Of a stretch of 48,483 nt of DNA, positions 1-9,170 are shown piece after piece. A program made the position numbers and the translations under genes. The stretch is from contig QHYJ01000060.1 in the NCBI GenBank assembly GCA_003223255.1, positions 1-48,483 of the forward strand, given 5' to 3'. Origin of the DNA: Acidobacteriota bacterium (GTDB lineage Bacteria > Acidobacteriota > Terriglobia > Acidiferrales > UBA7541). The stretch's first letter is position 1, and each line of letters opens with the position of its first letter. The notes under the pieces are model-generated. The model searched no databases. It was not told where the DNA came from and worked only from the letters and a program-made list of their open reading frames with translations.

Positions 1-2
1 CG

Positions 3-425
3 GAGGCTCGTGAATTTGTGAAGGAGCGGATCCTGCGCATCCTCTGCGGTGAGGTGAGCCAAGTGGTCAAAGGCCTGCGCCAAATGGCGACCAAACGTAA
101 GCTAAAAGGACAAAGACGAGCCACTGTGCTGGCCGTCGCAGCTTATTACTACCGAAACCGCGCCCGAATGCGCTACGACTCTTATCTCCGTAAAGGCTAC
201 CCCATCGCTAGCGGCCCGGTCGAAGGAGCCTGCAAGAATCTGGTCAAAGACAGGATGGAACGTTCCGGGATGCGCTGGACCCTACCCATGGCCGAGGCGG
301 TGTTGCGGCTGCGGGCCGTTTACCTCTCAGAGCATTTCGAGGAGTACTGACCCTTCCATGTTGACCAAGACCAGAAGCGCCTCTTTCAGTCTGTGAAGTG
401 GCGGAAGCTCGTTGCCAAAAAGTAG
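3..425 (+). pseudogene. ISKra4-family transposase, C-terminal part, with in-frame stop
   Basis: The reading frame is open to the left edge, so only the C-terminal part of the protein is here. The segment with YPIASGPVEGACKN followed by VKDRMERSGMRW is characteristic of the C-terminal catalytic region of ISKra4-type transposases. Translation stops at TGA 348-350, but the same frame continues for 24 codons (PFHVDQDQKRLF...) to TAG at 423-425, and that continuation resembles the usual family C-terminus. The simplest reading is a Trp (TGG) to stop (TGA) mutation after Glu-Glu-Tyr. The element is therefore probably inactive. No terminal inverted repeat could be fixed because the left end lies outside the window. 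Family assignment is from recognised motifs; the nonsense mutation is inferred from the continuing frame. Confidence 0.75.
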
Positions 426-1224
426 CCACACCCAAAATAATTGCATTACAAAAGTCACACCGCACCAACTCGGGTAGTTCGTGCCACATGATTGTTCTCC
501 AGGCTTGAATTTTTACTGCTCGCGACTACTGCCTTGGAGATCAATCCGATCTGACCGAGGTGATGTACGCGGAACTACTAACTGCTTCGGCGTCTCGAGC
601 CAATCCGACTCGGCTTACTGCTAACCTACTATTTCGTCAAATTCTTTTAAGAGGTTCAACGTTCCTGCCGACAACGTTGGCTTTTCGACTTTCTTTGCCA
701 ACTGTTATTGCAGTCAAAACGAGGAAGGCGTTTTCCCACAGAGCGCGTCGCCTTTTAATTCTGTCTCTCCTTAGTGTGCGCAAGTTTGGTAATCCTCCCA
801 CCCTTCGTACGTGGCGAAGCCAATGTGCGCGACAAATGCGATTTTGCCGGCAAATTTCGCCCCTCTGCCCAGAGCATTGGCGGAAACTTTGTGACCCTCT
901 TCCTTAAGAGCCGCCTTAACGGTATTGAGCAGGGGGCGATTTTCCGCCACACGATCCAGACCGACGTGTGCCGCCACTGAAACCGTGCCCAGCGCGGCCG
1001 GGCCGTCCATTTCGTGTGGCGGTGGCCCAAGACTGGACTGAGTGCCGCATCTATGGTTTTCTTCATGACAACTCAGATTTACCAGACTGTTTCCAAAGTA
1101 CTTCCGTACTATCGCTTGGAGCTACCAACTCCTAGCAAACTTGTGCGGGACAACTTCTGTAGGACCGGTCGGTCACGCGGTGGCTCAAAGCGGGTCGCCC
1201 CATCTACATGAACGCGGAGCATCC
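426..1224. other. Gene-poor stretch with one doubtful reverse-strand ORF
   Basis: No convincing gene is seen in these 800 bases. The best candidate is a reverse-strand frame at 771-1010 (79 residues, rich in Ala and Gly, ending YEGWEDYQTCAH). Its reading frame has no clear ribosome binding site, and a neighbouring frame beginning at 1066 (MKKTIDAALSP) may be its shifted N-terminus. It could be a degraded small gene. The segment next to the transposase may include the right end of the insertion sequence, but no terminal repeat could be identified. Confidence 0.3.
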
Positions 1225-1755
1225 ATGAACCTTCGCAACGCTATCGTCGCACTTTTATTTGCTGTGCCTGCTTTGATTGCTCTTCCCGGGTCGAGCCACA
1301 ATCCGATTGTATTTGGCGGCGCACTCATCTGGTGCCTGTGGTTCGAATACTGGTATCATCGCGCCCTGCAACATCGCCCGGGGACAATTTTCCAACAGAA
1401 GCACCACATTCATCACGCAACCTATCAGACCGTCGAAGACTGCACTTCTACGTCTTGTGCGGAACACCTGGACTTTGGCGGGAACGTCGTATACGTAGCC
1501 ATTCTTTTCACCGCTAACGGGGCACCGTTACTTTTGATCGACCTAGTTTTCGGCGTGCATTGGCTTGCTCCAAGTATGATCGTATTCGTGTCCTTCTTTC
1601 TGTTTCTTGAGATTCTACACCGCCGAATCCATCTCGGGCAGTGGGTGCCCTGGGGTGCAGCACATCATCACAAGCACCACGTGGCCCCTTTGACGAATTT
1701 CGGAGTCGTATCAAGCTGGCTCGACCGTCTCTTCGGAACGAAGGCACAGTCATGA
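1225..1755 (+). CDS. Fatty acid hydroxylase / sterol desaturase superfamily protein
   Basis: A 176-residue membrane protein with the histidine clusters of the di-iron fatty acid hydroxylase superfamily: H45/H50 in YHRALQH, H60-H61-x-H63-H64, H132/H136 in LHRRIH, and HHHKHH at 147-152. Hydrophobic segments lie near residues 5-20, 28-42, 88-110 and 112-130. Members hydroxylate or desaturate lipid chains using a membrane-embedded di-iron centre; the substrate is not evident. The start was placed at 1225 because GGAG lies 5 bases upstream; an upstream in-frame start at 1141 would add 28 residues with no family character. The stop overlaps the ATG of the next short frame (ATGA), indicating translational coupling to a gene now cut by an intron. 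A second, broken family member lies at 23.7 kb. Confidence 0.8.
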   Translation: MNLRNAIVALLFAVPALIALPGSSHNPIVFGGALIWCLWFEYWYHRALQHRPGTIFQQKHHIHHATYQTVEDCTSTSCAEHLDFGGNVVYVAILFTANGAPLLLIDLVFGVHWLAPSMIVFVSFFLFLEILHRRIHLGQWVPWGAAHHHKHHVAPLTNFGVVSSWLDRLFGTKAQS

Positions 1756-1826
1756 AGTACACACTCTATTCGGTGCTCGTCTTCGTGGTTTTCGCGGGAA
1801 TTCCTGAACAAATAATTAGGAGGGAA
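1752..1826 (+). pseudogene. 5' fragment of a coupled gene interrupted by a group II intron
   Basis: Twenty-five codons (beginning MKYTLYSVLVFVVFAG) start inside the stop codon of the hydroxylase gene and look like a signal peptide or first membrane helix. The frame then runs directly into the predicted 5' end of the group II intron. No plausible continuation is visible after the intron, where the frame ends within seven codons. The original product cannot be identified; position and coupling suggest a partner of the hydroxylase. Confidence 0.45.
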
Positions 1827-2669
1827 GTGGGCCTGTGCAGCGATGCTAGCTGACGTTCTAATGGGTGAAAGTCCCATCGGTGGAGCTTGCTCAGTGGCCA
1901 CCGTAGTTATATCCGACCGCGGGAAGGACGACCGACCCGTTGGAAAGCTCGGAGGTAAAAGTCTCCGTTGGCTGGGGAAAACCCCGGTCAGATCCGCCAG
2001 GGAGACAAGCAACTCGACAGGCCGTAGCGAAAGCGAACCAGTGAAGCCTCGAAAACCCTCCGCCCGTCTGAAGCGGATGATGGGCAACCTTGGGAGTGCC
2101 GAGCCGTTAGGCCCTTGCGAAGGCCCATGTCATCGGTGAAGGACTGAGTAAGTGCAGCCGATGGACTCCCCGTGGCCGTAGAGGACGGCATGCCGAGAAG
2201 GAACGTACAGTGAAAGCACGGAACCACTCGCGGGTCGCCTAGGCGCACCAGCACAGCGAGGGCATCCCGTATAAACCGCTATGCGACGAAGTCGGGATGT
2301 GCCTGCGAGTGGGACGGATGAGGTCGAATAAGCGTGGATGGACTGGGACACTAGAACCCAGACCGGAGCGAGGACCTCTGGGGTAGAGGAGCCAACTCCT
2401 CGTATGGCGATGCATCACCGAGTCCATCGTCCCGACACAGAGCGGGGCACTAGATGAGGCCACGGAGTGCATGAAGGGCAGACGCAAACCTACGTGTCGT
2501 TCAGGGCATGCCTGGTGCTGGCTTAACCTGCGGGACACGAGGGAAGGCGCTACCTGAAAAGCCAACCTTCCAGCCGTACTGAGGGAAAACCCGCCGTACG
2601 GTTGATAGGGGAGGTGGTGGAAACGTCGGCATCATTCGAAGCTCGCTACGCGCCACCACCTTACCCGAC
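1827..2669 (+). mobile_element. Group II intron without an encoded reverse transcriptase
   Basis: About 843 bases of highly structured, non-coding sequence. The catalytic domain V is recognisable at 2571-2604: an AGCCGTAC arm, an internal bulge, an AAAA-type loop and a CGTACGGTT arm, matching the domain V consensus. Domain VI follows as a stem in which GGTGGTGG near 2613 pairs with CCACCACC at 2653-2660, leaving an unpaired A near 2662 as candidate branch point. The 5' end was placed at GTGGGCC (1827), resembling the GUGYG-type 5' end, and the 3' end at about CCCGAC (2669); both may be off by a few bases. GNRA-type GCGAAAGC hairpins occur in domain I. No reverse transcriptase/maturase frame exists, so splicing or mobility would need a protein supplied in trans. 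Confidence 0.72.
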
Positions 2670-2695
2670 CTAGCCAACCTAGCCCCCTAGGGCCC

Positions 2696-2998
2696 CTAGG
2701 GCGGCTTTTGCCACCTTTCAACGCGCCCCCTAAGTTGCAGCCCAACAGCGAATTTCCCGTCCTCTAAACGCTGACAGTAGACCACTCGCGCTGCCAACTT
2801 CAGGTTGTCCTCCGGTACGTTCAAAAGGACAGGCTTTCCTGGATTGCATATTGAATCGGTAATGACGCGTGCGCCCAGGGGACTCACGTTTTCAGTAGTG
2901 GCCTTGTGTTTTTCCGTCGGCAATTCGCCCATGTGCAAAAGCTCTACAGCCTCTGCCTGGGCAACCCGACGTTCGAATCGACCAGTCGGCACCTGCAT
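2696..2998 (-). CDS. PilZ-like domain protein
   Basis: A 100-residue protein resembling a single PilZ domain. It opens with RFERR, comparable to the RxxxR arginine motif that binds cyclic di-GMP, and has NVSPLGARV where canonical PilZ domains have (D/N)xSxxG. The remaining strands (VLLNVPEDNLKLAARVVYC, then FAVGLQL) fit the PilZ beta-barrel. The start at 2998 is preceded by GGGAG 10 bases away; an upstream in-frame start at 3109 would add 37 residues of Arg/Lys-rich low-complexity sequence. PilZ proteins act as c-di-GMP effectors, but the spacing of the motif residues here is not fully canonical, so binding is uncertain. It lies alone, transcribed towards the intron. Confidence 0.6.
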   Translation of the reverse strand: MQVPTGRFERRVAQAEAVELLHMGELPTEKHKATTENVSPLGARVITDSICNPGKPVLLNVPEDNLKLAARVVYCQRLEDGKFAVGLQLRGRVERWQKPP

Positions 2999-3143
2999 CC
3001 TTCGCCGTCTCCCTTTGTCGCTGCCTTTCTGCGACACCGGAGCTGGGCCGGATGGAGTCCACAGGAAGGTAATGATCGGCCAATGTGCCCGCCATTCCAC
3101 CACCAACAAACTGTAGATGTTACGGCGGCTAAGAAGTCACGGG

Positions 3144-3598
3144 ATATCCGGCGAGTGCTTGAATTCATAGTAAAGAGGATCATCTAAGGCAGAGACGTCA
3201 GAACCACCAGGGACGGGGCATGAACACGGGCGGGCTTGCGGCGTCGGGGAAGCGTAAATTCCGTGGGTTCCGCAAGGAACTCACACCGGTAACTGCCCGA
3301 TAGGCGTAAGGAGTGTGAACACTACCTTGCAGGTAGGGATTGCCCCACGCAATCCGGCGAGAGCTTGAATCTCAAGTAGGAAATTCTGGACATCAAGGCG
3401 GCCAGCCAGCTTGATCAGGCTGTCTTGATCAGGCTGTTATGTTGCCTGCCCGGAATTCAAGAACCACTGCGGTTTTTCACCGCATTGGTTTGCCAAGCCC
3501 TACCGGATTGTGACCTGCCCTGCGAACTCTCAGCATGCGGTTCAGGGCGGAGGCTTCGGAAACGCGGAAGCTGCCACAGAATGTGGGCATGACAAGAA
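3144..3598. other. Non-coding stretch with hairpins and an imperfect direct repeat
   Basis: No gene is seen. Two 18-base copies differing at one position (TCCGGCGAG[T/A]GCTTGAAT) lie at 3147-3164 and 3353-3370. Between them is a 9-bp hairpin with a GCAA tetraloop (3263-3284) and a smaller hairpin, CTACC-TTGCA-GGTAG (3322-3336). The combination suggests a structured RNA or the remnant of a mobile element, but no known family was recognised. Confidence 0.4.
3410..3437. repeat. 14-bp tandem duplication
   Basis: CTTGATCAGGCTGT occurs twice head to tail (3410-3423 and 3424-3437). Each unit contains the palindrome TGATCA. It may be a slippage product or a footprint of an excised element. Confidence 0.7.
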
Positions 3599-3790
3599 AT
3601 GATAGATGTCTGGACAAAACAGGCCCCGGATGGCACGACCATCACTTTCAAGAAAGAAGGCACCAAGGAGGTGGGCTATATATATTCTGCAGAGGGTCGC
3701 ACGGTTAAGGAAACCTCGAGCATGCGGGACGAGCTAACTCGGTTGGAAGTAGAGACGCTGTTCGCCGATTACGTGAAAGGCACGAAATAG
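3599..3790 (+). CDS. Small hypothetical protein
   Basis: A 63-residue frame with alternating polar and hydrophobic residues (TTITFKKEG, VGYIYSAEG) suggesting a small beta-sheet protein, ending in charged residues. No family was recognised. The ribosome binding site is weak (only GACAAGAA before the ATG), so a longer product with an unusual start or a gene remnant is possible. It stands alone between a non-coding stretch and the tRNA-Leu region. Confidence 0.4.
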   Translation: MIDVWTKQAPDGTTITFKKEGTKEVGYIYSAEGRTVKETSSMRDELTRLEVETLFADYVKGTK

Positions 3791-4204
3791 ATACTGAGGT
3801 ATACTGAGGAATGAAATCATGACATTCCTGCCCAATCCTCTTCGTCCATCCCATTCCAGAGAAGGAAAATTGTAAGTCCGGTTTGCATGCTTTCATCTCG
3901 ATAAAGGTCGAGGCGGCGCAGAGGCTGGCCATGAAAGTCCTGCGCTCCCCTCTCCCTCCTCACGGGTAGAGAGCAGTAGATGACTGCGTTCAACTGTTGA
4001 AAGAGATTCGTCACAATGCCAAAGCTGTGAAATACGTGTACATTCGTCGCACTTCACAGAATCAAATTCTTCCTGGCCTGTTTGGCACATTTTCTCTTCC
4101 TCGAAACGACGCACTTTGCCTCGCTTTACTTCGCCAAGAACACTGAGAATTCCGCATAAACACCGAGTTTTCGCATGATTTGAGGGATTTCGACAAACAA
4201 GGTG

Positions 4205-4288
4205 TGCGGGAGGAGGGATTTGAACCCCCACGGCCTTTCGGCCACAAGATCCTAAGTCTTGCGCGTCTGCCAGTTCCGCCACTCCCGC
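4205..4288 (-). tRNA. tRNA-Leu (anticodon UAG)
   Basis: Read on the reverse strand, the acceptor arm GCGGGAG (4288-4282) pairs with CTCCCGC followed by discriminator A at 4205. The anticodon stem CAAGA/TCTTG encloses the loop CTTAGGA, giving anticodon TAG, which reads CUA/CUG leucine codons. A long variable arm (GGCC-GAAA-GGCC) and a GTTCAAAT T-loop confirm a class II leucine tRNA of 84 bases. The CCA end is not encoded. Confidence 0.95.
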
Positions 4289-4547
4289 ACGGAGGTTCTA
4301 TTCTAGCGGTTGCGGCGGTGGCATTCCATCGGGATTTCGCGTGGCGGCTACGCTGGAGGCGGAAAAACGGGAACCTATAGACCGCGTGTGCTCTTATTGT
4401 TTCAGGATAAGTATGGATTCGTTGGGGTCCGGGAGGCATAATGGTGTTGTCGCTCAAAAGAAGTAAGCTTGGTGTGTCCCCATCCAAGCCCGGATCCTTT
4501 GCCCAAAAGAATAGATGCCAAGGGTCGCTGCGCGTGAGGCCAGCGCA

Positions 4548-5399
4548 ATGATCATTCAAGAGCAAGGCGAGCACCTCGTTTTGATTCGCCAAACGGACCA
4601 CGCGGTCTTGGCGGGCCATTTTGCCCGCGAGTTAGGAAGTGAGGAGTTTGCCCTGCCGCAGCCGCAGGATTCCTTTATCCTGGCTGCCACCGAGCACGAT
4701 AACGGATGGAACGAGTGGGAACTGCTCCCGGAAATCGATCAGGTGACGTTCTTGCCGTTCAGCTTCATGTCCATTCCCACGCGCGACCACATCGAGCTCT
4801 ACCAGCGGGGAATTGAGCGCGTTGTAAAAGTGGATCGCTACGCCGGGCTGCTCGTAAGCATGCACTGCCTGGGCCTCTATGATCGCATGCGCGCCACGAT
4901 GCCGGGATTTTCTGCGAAATACGTCAAGGCAAACGAATCGCAAACGGTGAATGATTTTTTGCAAACGCTGCGCCTGCAACAATTGCGATTGAAAGTGGAT
5001 TTGCGCGCGGATCCCCGGATGAAAGACTTCACCGAGGAAAAATGGCTGGAGACGAATTTGCTTCGGCTGGAAGCGCTGGACCGGCTTTCGCTTTATTTCT
5101 GCATGGGACCGTTGGAGGGCGCGACGATCGATGCGGTTCCTGCCGACTATCACGGCAACGAAGTGGATTGGAACCTGCAGCCCGAGGGAAGCAGCGCGGT
5201 GATGCTCGAACCGTATCCCTTCCGGCGCGATCCGCAGGAGATCAGTATTCTGGCGCGGCGCATTCCCCGGCGGCGGTATGCGGATGATGCGGATTTTCAG
5301 AAAACGCTGGGCCAAGCACCGTATTTTGCGCTGAAATACACACTGCGGGCCGGCGGCGCGGACATGCGGGTACAACGCGCAGGAATCGGATTAGGTTAA
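4548..5399 (+). CDS. DUF3891 family protein
   Basis: A 283-residue soluble protein recognised as DUF3891 from the opening QTDHAVLAGHFA, the ATEHDNGWNEWE segment and the distal DRLSLYFC / DWNLQP region. The conserved His, Asp and Glu residues (DH near residue 16, EHD near 49) suggest a metal-binding hydrolase-like helical fold, but no activity is established for the family. The start at 4548 was chosen because GAGG lies 9 bases upstream; an earlier in-frame ATG at 4515 adds 11 residues. The 3' end overlaps the convergent MFS gene by 9 bases. Confidence 0.8.
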   Translation: MIIQEQGEHLVLIRQTDHAVLAGHFARELGSEEFALPQPQDSFILAATEHDNGWNEWELLPEIDQVTFLPFSFMSIPTRDHIELYQRGIERVVKVDRYAGLLVSMHCLGLYDRMRATMPGFSAKYVKANESQTVNDFLQTLRLQQLRLKVDLRADPRMKDFTEEKWLETNLLRLEALDRLSLYFCMGPLEGATIDAVPADYHGNEVDWNLQPEGSSAVMLEPYPFRRDPQEISILARRIPRRRYADDADFQKTLGQAPYFALKYTLRAGGADMRVQRAGIGLG

Positions 5400-6662
5400 T
5401 TCGCGGCCGCGCGTCTCCGGAAGCAGCAAAGCGAGAAAAGCCGCGGCAAGAAAAGCTCCCGCCAGCAGGAAAAAAGCCGGAAGAAAGCCGAATCGCGTTG
5501 CCATGGCTCCCACCGCAAAGGGCGCGACTGCGGATAAGCCCCGGCCCAGATTGTAACTGAGACCCATCGCCGCCGCGCGAATCTCTCCGGGGAAAAGTTC
5601 GCTGGCGATGGCCGCGTAGCCGGAAAAGAATCCCGTGCCGAAAAAGGCGACGAAAGGTCCGAGAAGCAGAAGCAAGACTGGGCTTCGAATGGCGGCGTAG
5701 AGGGGGACCAGGATCGCGGCTACGAGCAAGTAAGTGAAGTAAGGTTTGCGCCGGCCAAAAGCGTCAGCAAAAAATCCGAACGACGCATAGCCCAGCCATT
5801 TCCCCGGGGAAAGCACCAAATAAAAGGTTGTGCCCACGACGAGGCTGAGCCCGCGACCGCCGCTAGAAGCGGGAAGCGACAAGAAACTCGGAATCCAAGT
5901 AAACAGGCCCCAGTAGCCAAACATGCTGAAGGCGTTCATGGTGGTGGCGAGGATTCCATTTCGCAAGACGTCTCTCTGAAGCAGCTTTCGAAACACCCCG
6001 GATTTCTTTTCTTTCGAGCGGTTCTTCCACAGCTCCGGTTCGGGCACGCCGCGGTAAATCCAAAGGACCAGAAGCGCGGGCAAGACTCCCGCAAAGAAAA
6101 CAGCGCGCCAGCCGAAGTGCGGAAACACCATCAGCACGACGATGGCAGCTACAGCTTCACCGATGGCGTAGGCGGATTGCATCAAGCCGAGGGCTCTGCC
6201 GCGGTGCTCGGCGCGCCACGTTTCGGCGATGAGCGCGGCGCCGCTGCTCCATTCGCCTCCCATGCCCAGGCCGAGAAGGAAACGAAAGGTCGCGAGCTGG
6301 GGGATGGAGTGGGACAGTCCACAAGCAGCGCTGGCTAGGGAATAGACGAGAATGGAAGCCATCAACGCGCGGGTTCGGCCGATGCGATCAGCGAGAATGC
6401 CGAAGAAGAGGCCGCCGATGGCGGAAGCGATTAGCGTAAGGGAATTCAGAAGGCCGCCCGTTGACTTGGTTATGCCGAACTCGGTCATCAGATAAGCAAG
6501 CACGAACGAGTAGAGCATCACGTCCATGGCGTCGAGCATCCAGCCAAGGCCGCCAGCGATCAGAGATTTGCGCTCCGCGGAAGAAATATCCCGCGGCCAT
6601 TCGAACGGCGACGCTGAACGCACCGAGGCGAGGGCTGGGGAGAAAGAGGCGCCAGGTTTCAT
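5391..6662 (-). CDS. MFS transporter, metabolite:proton symporter type
   Basis: A 423-residue major facilitator with twelve predicted membrane helices and a central hydrophilic loop (near residues 205-225, rich in Lys and Glu). The first-half signature LADRIGRTRALMAS follows helix 2 and matches motif A of the family; RAEHRGRALGLMQSA after helix 4 matches the sialate/aromatic-acid symporter group. Such proteins import organic acids or sugars with protons; the substrate is not predictable. The second half keeps a weaker motif A (FADAFGRRKPYF). The gene is monocistronic, convergent with the DUF3891 gene. Confidence 0.85.
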   Translation of the reverse strand: MKPGASFSPALASVRSASPFEWPRDISSAERKSLIAGGLGWMLDAMDVMLYSFVLAYLMTEFGITKSTGGLLNSLTLIASAIGGLFFGILADRIGRTRALMASILVYSLASAACGLSHSIPQLATFRFLLGLGMGGEWSSGAALIAETWRAEHRGRALGLMQSAYAIGEAVAAIVVLMVFPHFGWRAVFFAGVLPALLVLWIYRGVPEPELWKNRSKEKKSGVFRKLLQRDVLRNGILATTMNAFSMFGYWGLFTWIPSFLSLPASSGGRGLSLVVGTTFYLVLSPGKWLGYASFGFFADAFGRRKPYFTYLLVAAILVPLYAAIRSPVLLLLLGPFVAFFGTGFFSGYAAIASELFPGEIRAAAMGLSYNLGRGLSAVAPFAVGAMATRFGFLPAFFLLAGAFLAAAFLALLLPETRGRELT

Positions 6663-6688
6663 TTGATCTTGCCGCTGCGGTCTCTTAG

Positions 6689-6979
6689 CTAAGCATGCGT
6701 GGCACGGTCAATGCTTTCGGCGATGCGCTGAATGAGGAGGGCCAATTCCAAAAGGCCGCGCCAAATGAGAAGACCTACAAAGAATGACACGATTCCCGCC
6801 ACAAGAGCGATGAGTCCCTCGGCGGGGGAATTCTGGAAGCCCAAGACCACGTACGTGACAACGCAGATGCCTCCTGCAAGAATGCCAATAATATAAAGAA
6901 CCTTCACGAGGCGGCGCATGAGCTGCTGCTGGAACGAGAAGTCAACGAGACCCGCAAAGAAGTTCTTATCGTCGGGCAT
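6689..6979 (-). CDS. DUF4282 family membrane protein
   Basis: A 96-residue protein with the DUF4282 pattern: FFAGLVDFSFQQQLMRRLVKVLYIIG leading into the first of two membrane helices (about residues 28-47 and 55-80), then a charged C-terminus. The family is found in many bacteria as a small inner-membrane protein of unknown role. It reads away from the PadR gene and lies just upstream of the MFS gene in the same orientation, with a 26-base gap; co-transcription is possible. The leading sequence before the start (GGAGGCTAC) gives a good ribosome binding site. Confidence 0.75.
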   Translation of the reverse strand: MPDDKNFFAGLVDFSFQQQLMRRLVKVLYIIGILAGGICVVTYVVLGFQNSPAEGLIALVAGIVSFFVGLLIWRGLLELALLIQRIAESIDRATHA

Positions 6980-7199
6980 GTAGCCTCCTGGCTAAATTTT
7001 GATGAGGAACCGGGCTTTATCTTAGGTACGGCCAACGGGTCACCGATGTCAAGGAGGTTATCGCGGTTATCGCCGTGTGAGTCCCAATGCTCAAACATTT
7101 CATGGATTCTCCTTTATCTGATCCGAAGAAGGTTCGCGAAAAGTGCCGGAAAGGTTCCGCGGCTTTTGCCCGGGGATGGATTTGCTGCTTCTTCCCCTT

Positions 7200-7220
7200 G
7201 CACTTCGACAAGAGAAGTGC
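7200..7220. promoter_or_regulatory. Inverted repeat upstream of padR, candidate operator
   Basis: GCACTTC and its exact complement GAAGTGC are separated by 7 bases and end 33 bases before the PadR start codon. PadR proteins usually autoregulate through dyads in this position, so this may be the operator. The sequence differs from the classical ATGT/ACAT PadR site; the assignment rests on symmetry and location only. Confidence 0.35.
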
Positions 7221-7253
7221 TAGGTTGCCCCTGTAGAAGCAAAAGGGGAGTAC

Positions 7254-7586
7254 ATGGGCGAAGGACGCATTGATCTTCCGCAGGGAACTTTGGATTTGCT
7301 GATCTTGCGAACGCTGGCGCTGGAACCGCAGCATGGCTGGGCTATCTCCGAACGCATCCAGCAGATTTCGAGCGACGTGCTGCGGGTGCAGCAGGGCTCG
7401 CTCTATCCCGCGCTGCACCGGCTGGAACGGCGCGGCTGGATCAAGGCGCGATGGGGGACTTCGGAAAATAACCGTCGCGCGAAGTATTACGAACTCACGA
7501 AAAGCGGGCGGCGGCAACTCGAAGCGGGAAAGGACGCCTGGGAAAAGCTGACCGCCGCCGTGGGCCAGGTGTTGGGTACGGCGTAG
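7254..7586 (+). CDS. PadR family transcriptional regulator
   Basis: A 110-residue winged-helix protein. The N-terminus ([18 protein letters not shown], then HGWAISERI) is the PadR recognition helix region, [19 protein letters not shown] is the wing helix, and [17 protein letters not shown] is the beta-wing and start of the dimerisation helix. AGGGGAG lies 5 bases before the ATG. It is followed 9 bases later by the first of two permease genes, a pairing very common in Acidobacteriota, where the small PadR is thought to repress the adjacent permease. It is intact although both permease genes downstream are broken. Confidence 0.9.
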   Translation: MGEGRIDLPQGTLDLLILRTLALEPQHGWAISERIQQISSDVLRVQQGSLYPALHRLERRGWIKARWGTSENNRRAKYYELTKSGRRQLEAGKDAWEKLTAAVGQVLGTA

Positions 7587-7595
7587 GGGTGGGCG

Positions 7596-9170
7596 ATGCT
7601 CAGCGATCTGTTGTTTCGCATCCGTGCACTGTTCCGGCGGAAATCGGTGGAAACGGAATTGGATGAGGAGTTGCGGTTTCATTTGCATCGGCAGTTCGAG
7701 AAATACGTGCAGAGCGGGTTGAGCCGCGAAGAGGCGACGCGGCGTGCGCGGATTGAGTTTGGAGGAGTCGAACAGGCCAAAGAGGAATGTCGCGATGCGC
7801 GCGGCGTACGAATCCTCGAGACCTTGTTTCAAGACGTGCGCTACGGCTTGCGCATGCTGCGCAAGAATCCAGGCTTCACCGCGATTGTCGTCCTAACTCT
7901 TGGACTGGGAATCGGGGCAAACACGGCCGTTTTCGGGCTCGCGAACGCGATTTTCTTTAACCCCCTCCCTACCGTCCAGGACCCGAATCGCCTGATGGTG
8001 GTGCACGAAGGGCTGCCGGATGGCAGTTGCTGCCTGGTCCCGCCGAAGAGCTATCTCGAATTGAGCGGCGATGGTCAATTATTCGCGCAAACGGCCGCTT
8101 ACACATGGGCCGAGGCAACGCTCCCCGGCGATCCACTTCCTGAGCGCGTCGAAGCAGCCAATGTCTCGCAAAATTTCTTTTCGATGTTCGGCGCGCGATT
8201 CGCCCTTGGCCGCGATTTCTTTCCAGAAGAGTTCCAGCCAGGCCGGTCAGTAGCAATCCTTAGTTATGGTTTCTGGCAAAGCCATTTTGGAGCGAATCGC
8301 GGCGTCATCGGGCGACCGCTGCGGCTGGGAGACCGGGAGGCCACCATTGTTGGAGTCGTGGCAAGCGATTTTGATTTCCCGATTGGCGCGCAACTGTGGA
8401 TGCCGCTGGCATTGAGTGCTCAAGACGGGAATCAGACATCAAAAGGGCAACTTCATGTGCTAGCCATGCTGCACTCGGGGCTGGACGAAAAACGTGCGCG
8501 GCCGGAAGCCGCAGCTCTCGCTGCCAGGCTTGAAAAAGATTATTCGGCGACGAGGCAAAGACTCACGCTGGAGCTGCACCCATTCCGGAGCCAAATCAAC
8601 GGGAACCTAACTCCTCTTTTCACCATGACGCTCATGGGCGCCGCCGCATTTCTTCTGTTGATTGCGTGCACGAATGTCGCGAACTTGCTACTGGCACGCG
8701 GGCTTTCGCGCAAGCGGGAAATAACGTTACGCACAGCGCTAGGAGCGAAGCCGACGCGCGTCGTGCGGCAACTGCTCACGGAAACCGCGCTTATGGCTAC
8801 GCTTGGCATGCTAGTTGGATTAGCACTGGCAAAGATCGGGTTAGTGCTGCTGGCGTCCGGTATGCCCGCAGAAACGGCTCGCCAAATCGCAGGTTGGGAG
8901 CGACTAGGTTTAGATCGCACTTCGCTACTGTTTGGAACCCTGGTTACCGTGATGGTCGCGCTCGTGTCCGGCGTAGTCCCTGCAGTGCAAACTTCGAGCC
9001 CAAAACTCATCGAATGCTTGAGGGGAACAGGGGCGACTTCTTCCTCTGGGCCGTCGCAACTTCGCAGCGTGTTCGTGTGTGCGCAGGTCTCGCTGGCCTT
9101 AAGGACTTGCGAACATGTTGGGCGATGCGCGAAGTTATGGTCCGAAGACGCTTCTCACGGTGCACGTTGA
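7596..9170 (+). pseudogene. MacB/FtsX-type duplicated permease (ADOP) 1, N-terminal part
   Basis: The start carries the ADOP-type cytoplasmic leader ([37 protein letters not shown]), then the first membrane helix in [23 protein letters not shown], a MacB-like periplasmic domain, and an FtsX permease core with the NLLLARGLSRKREITLRTALGAKP signature. The protein normally runs through a second half-repeat of about 350 residues. Here the frame fails after VFVCAQVSLAL (codons ending 9100): the following residues are out of frame and the hydrophobic helix expected at this point (about 11 residues) is missing. The correct frame resumes at 9103. The loss is therefore a deletion of about 30 bases plus a frameshift, not a single base error. 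Confidence 0.8.

Noticed and set aside
2239-2565. Reverse-strand frame of about 100 codons inside the intron
   Set aside because: Group II intron structure explains the sequence; the frame has no ribosome binding site or family character.
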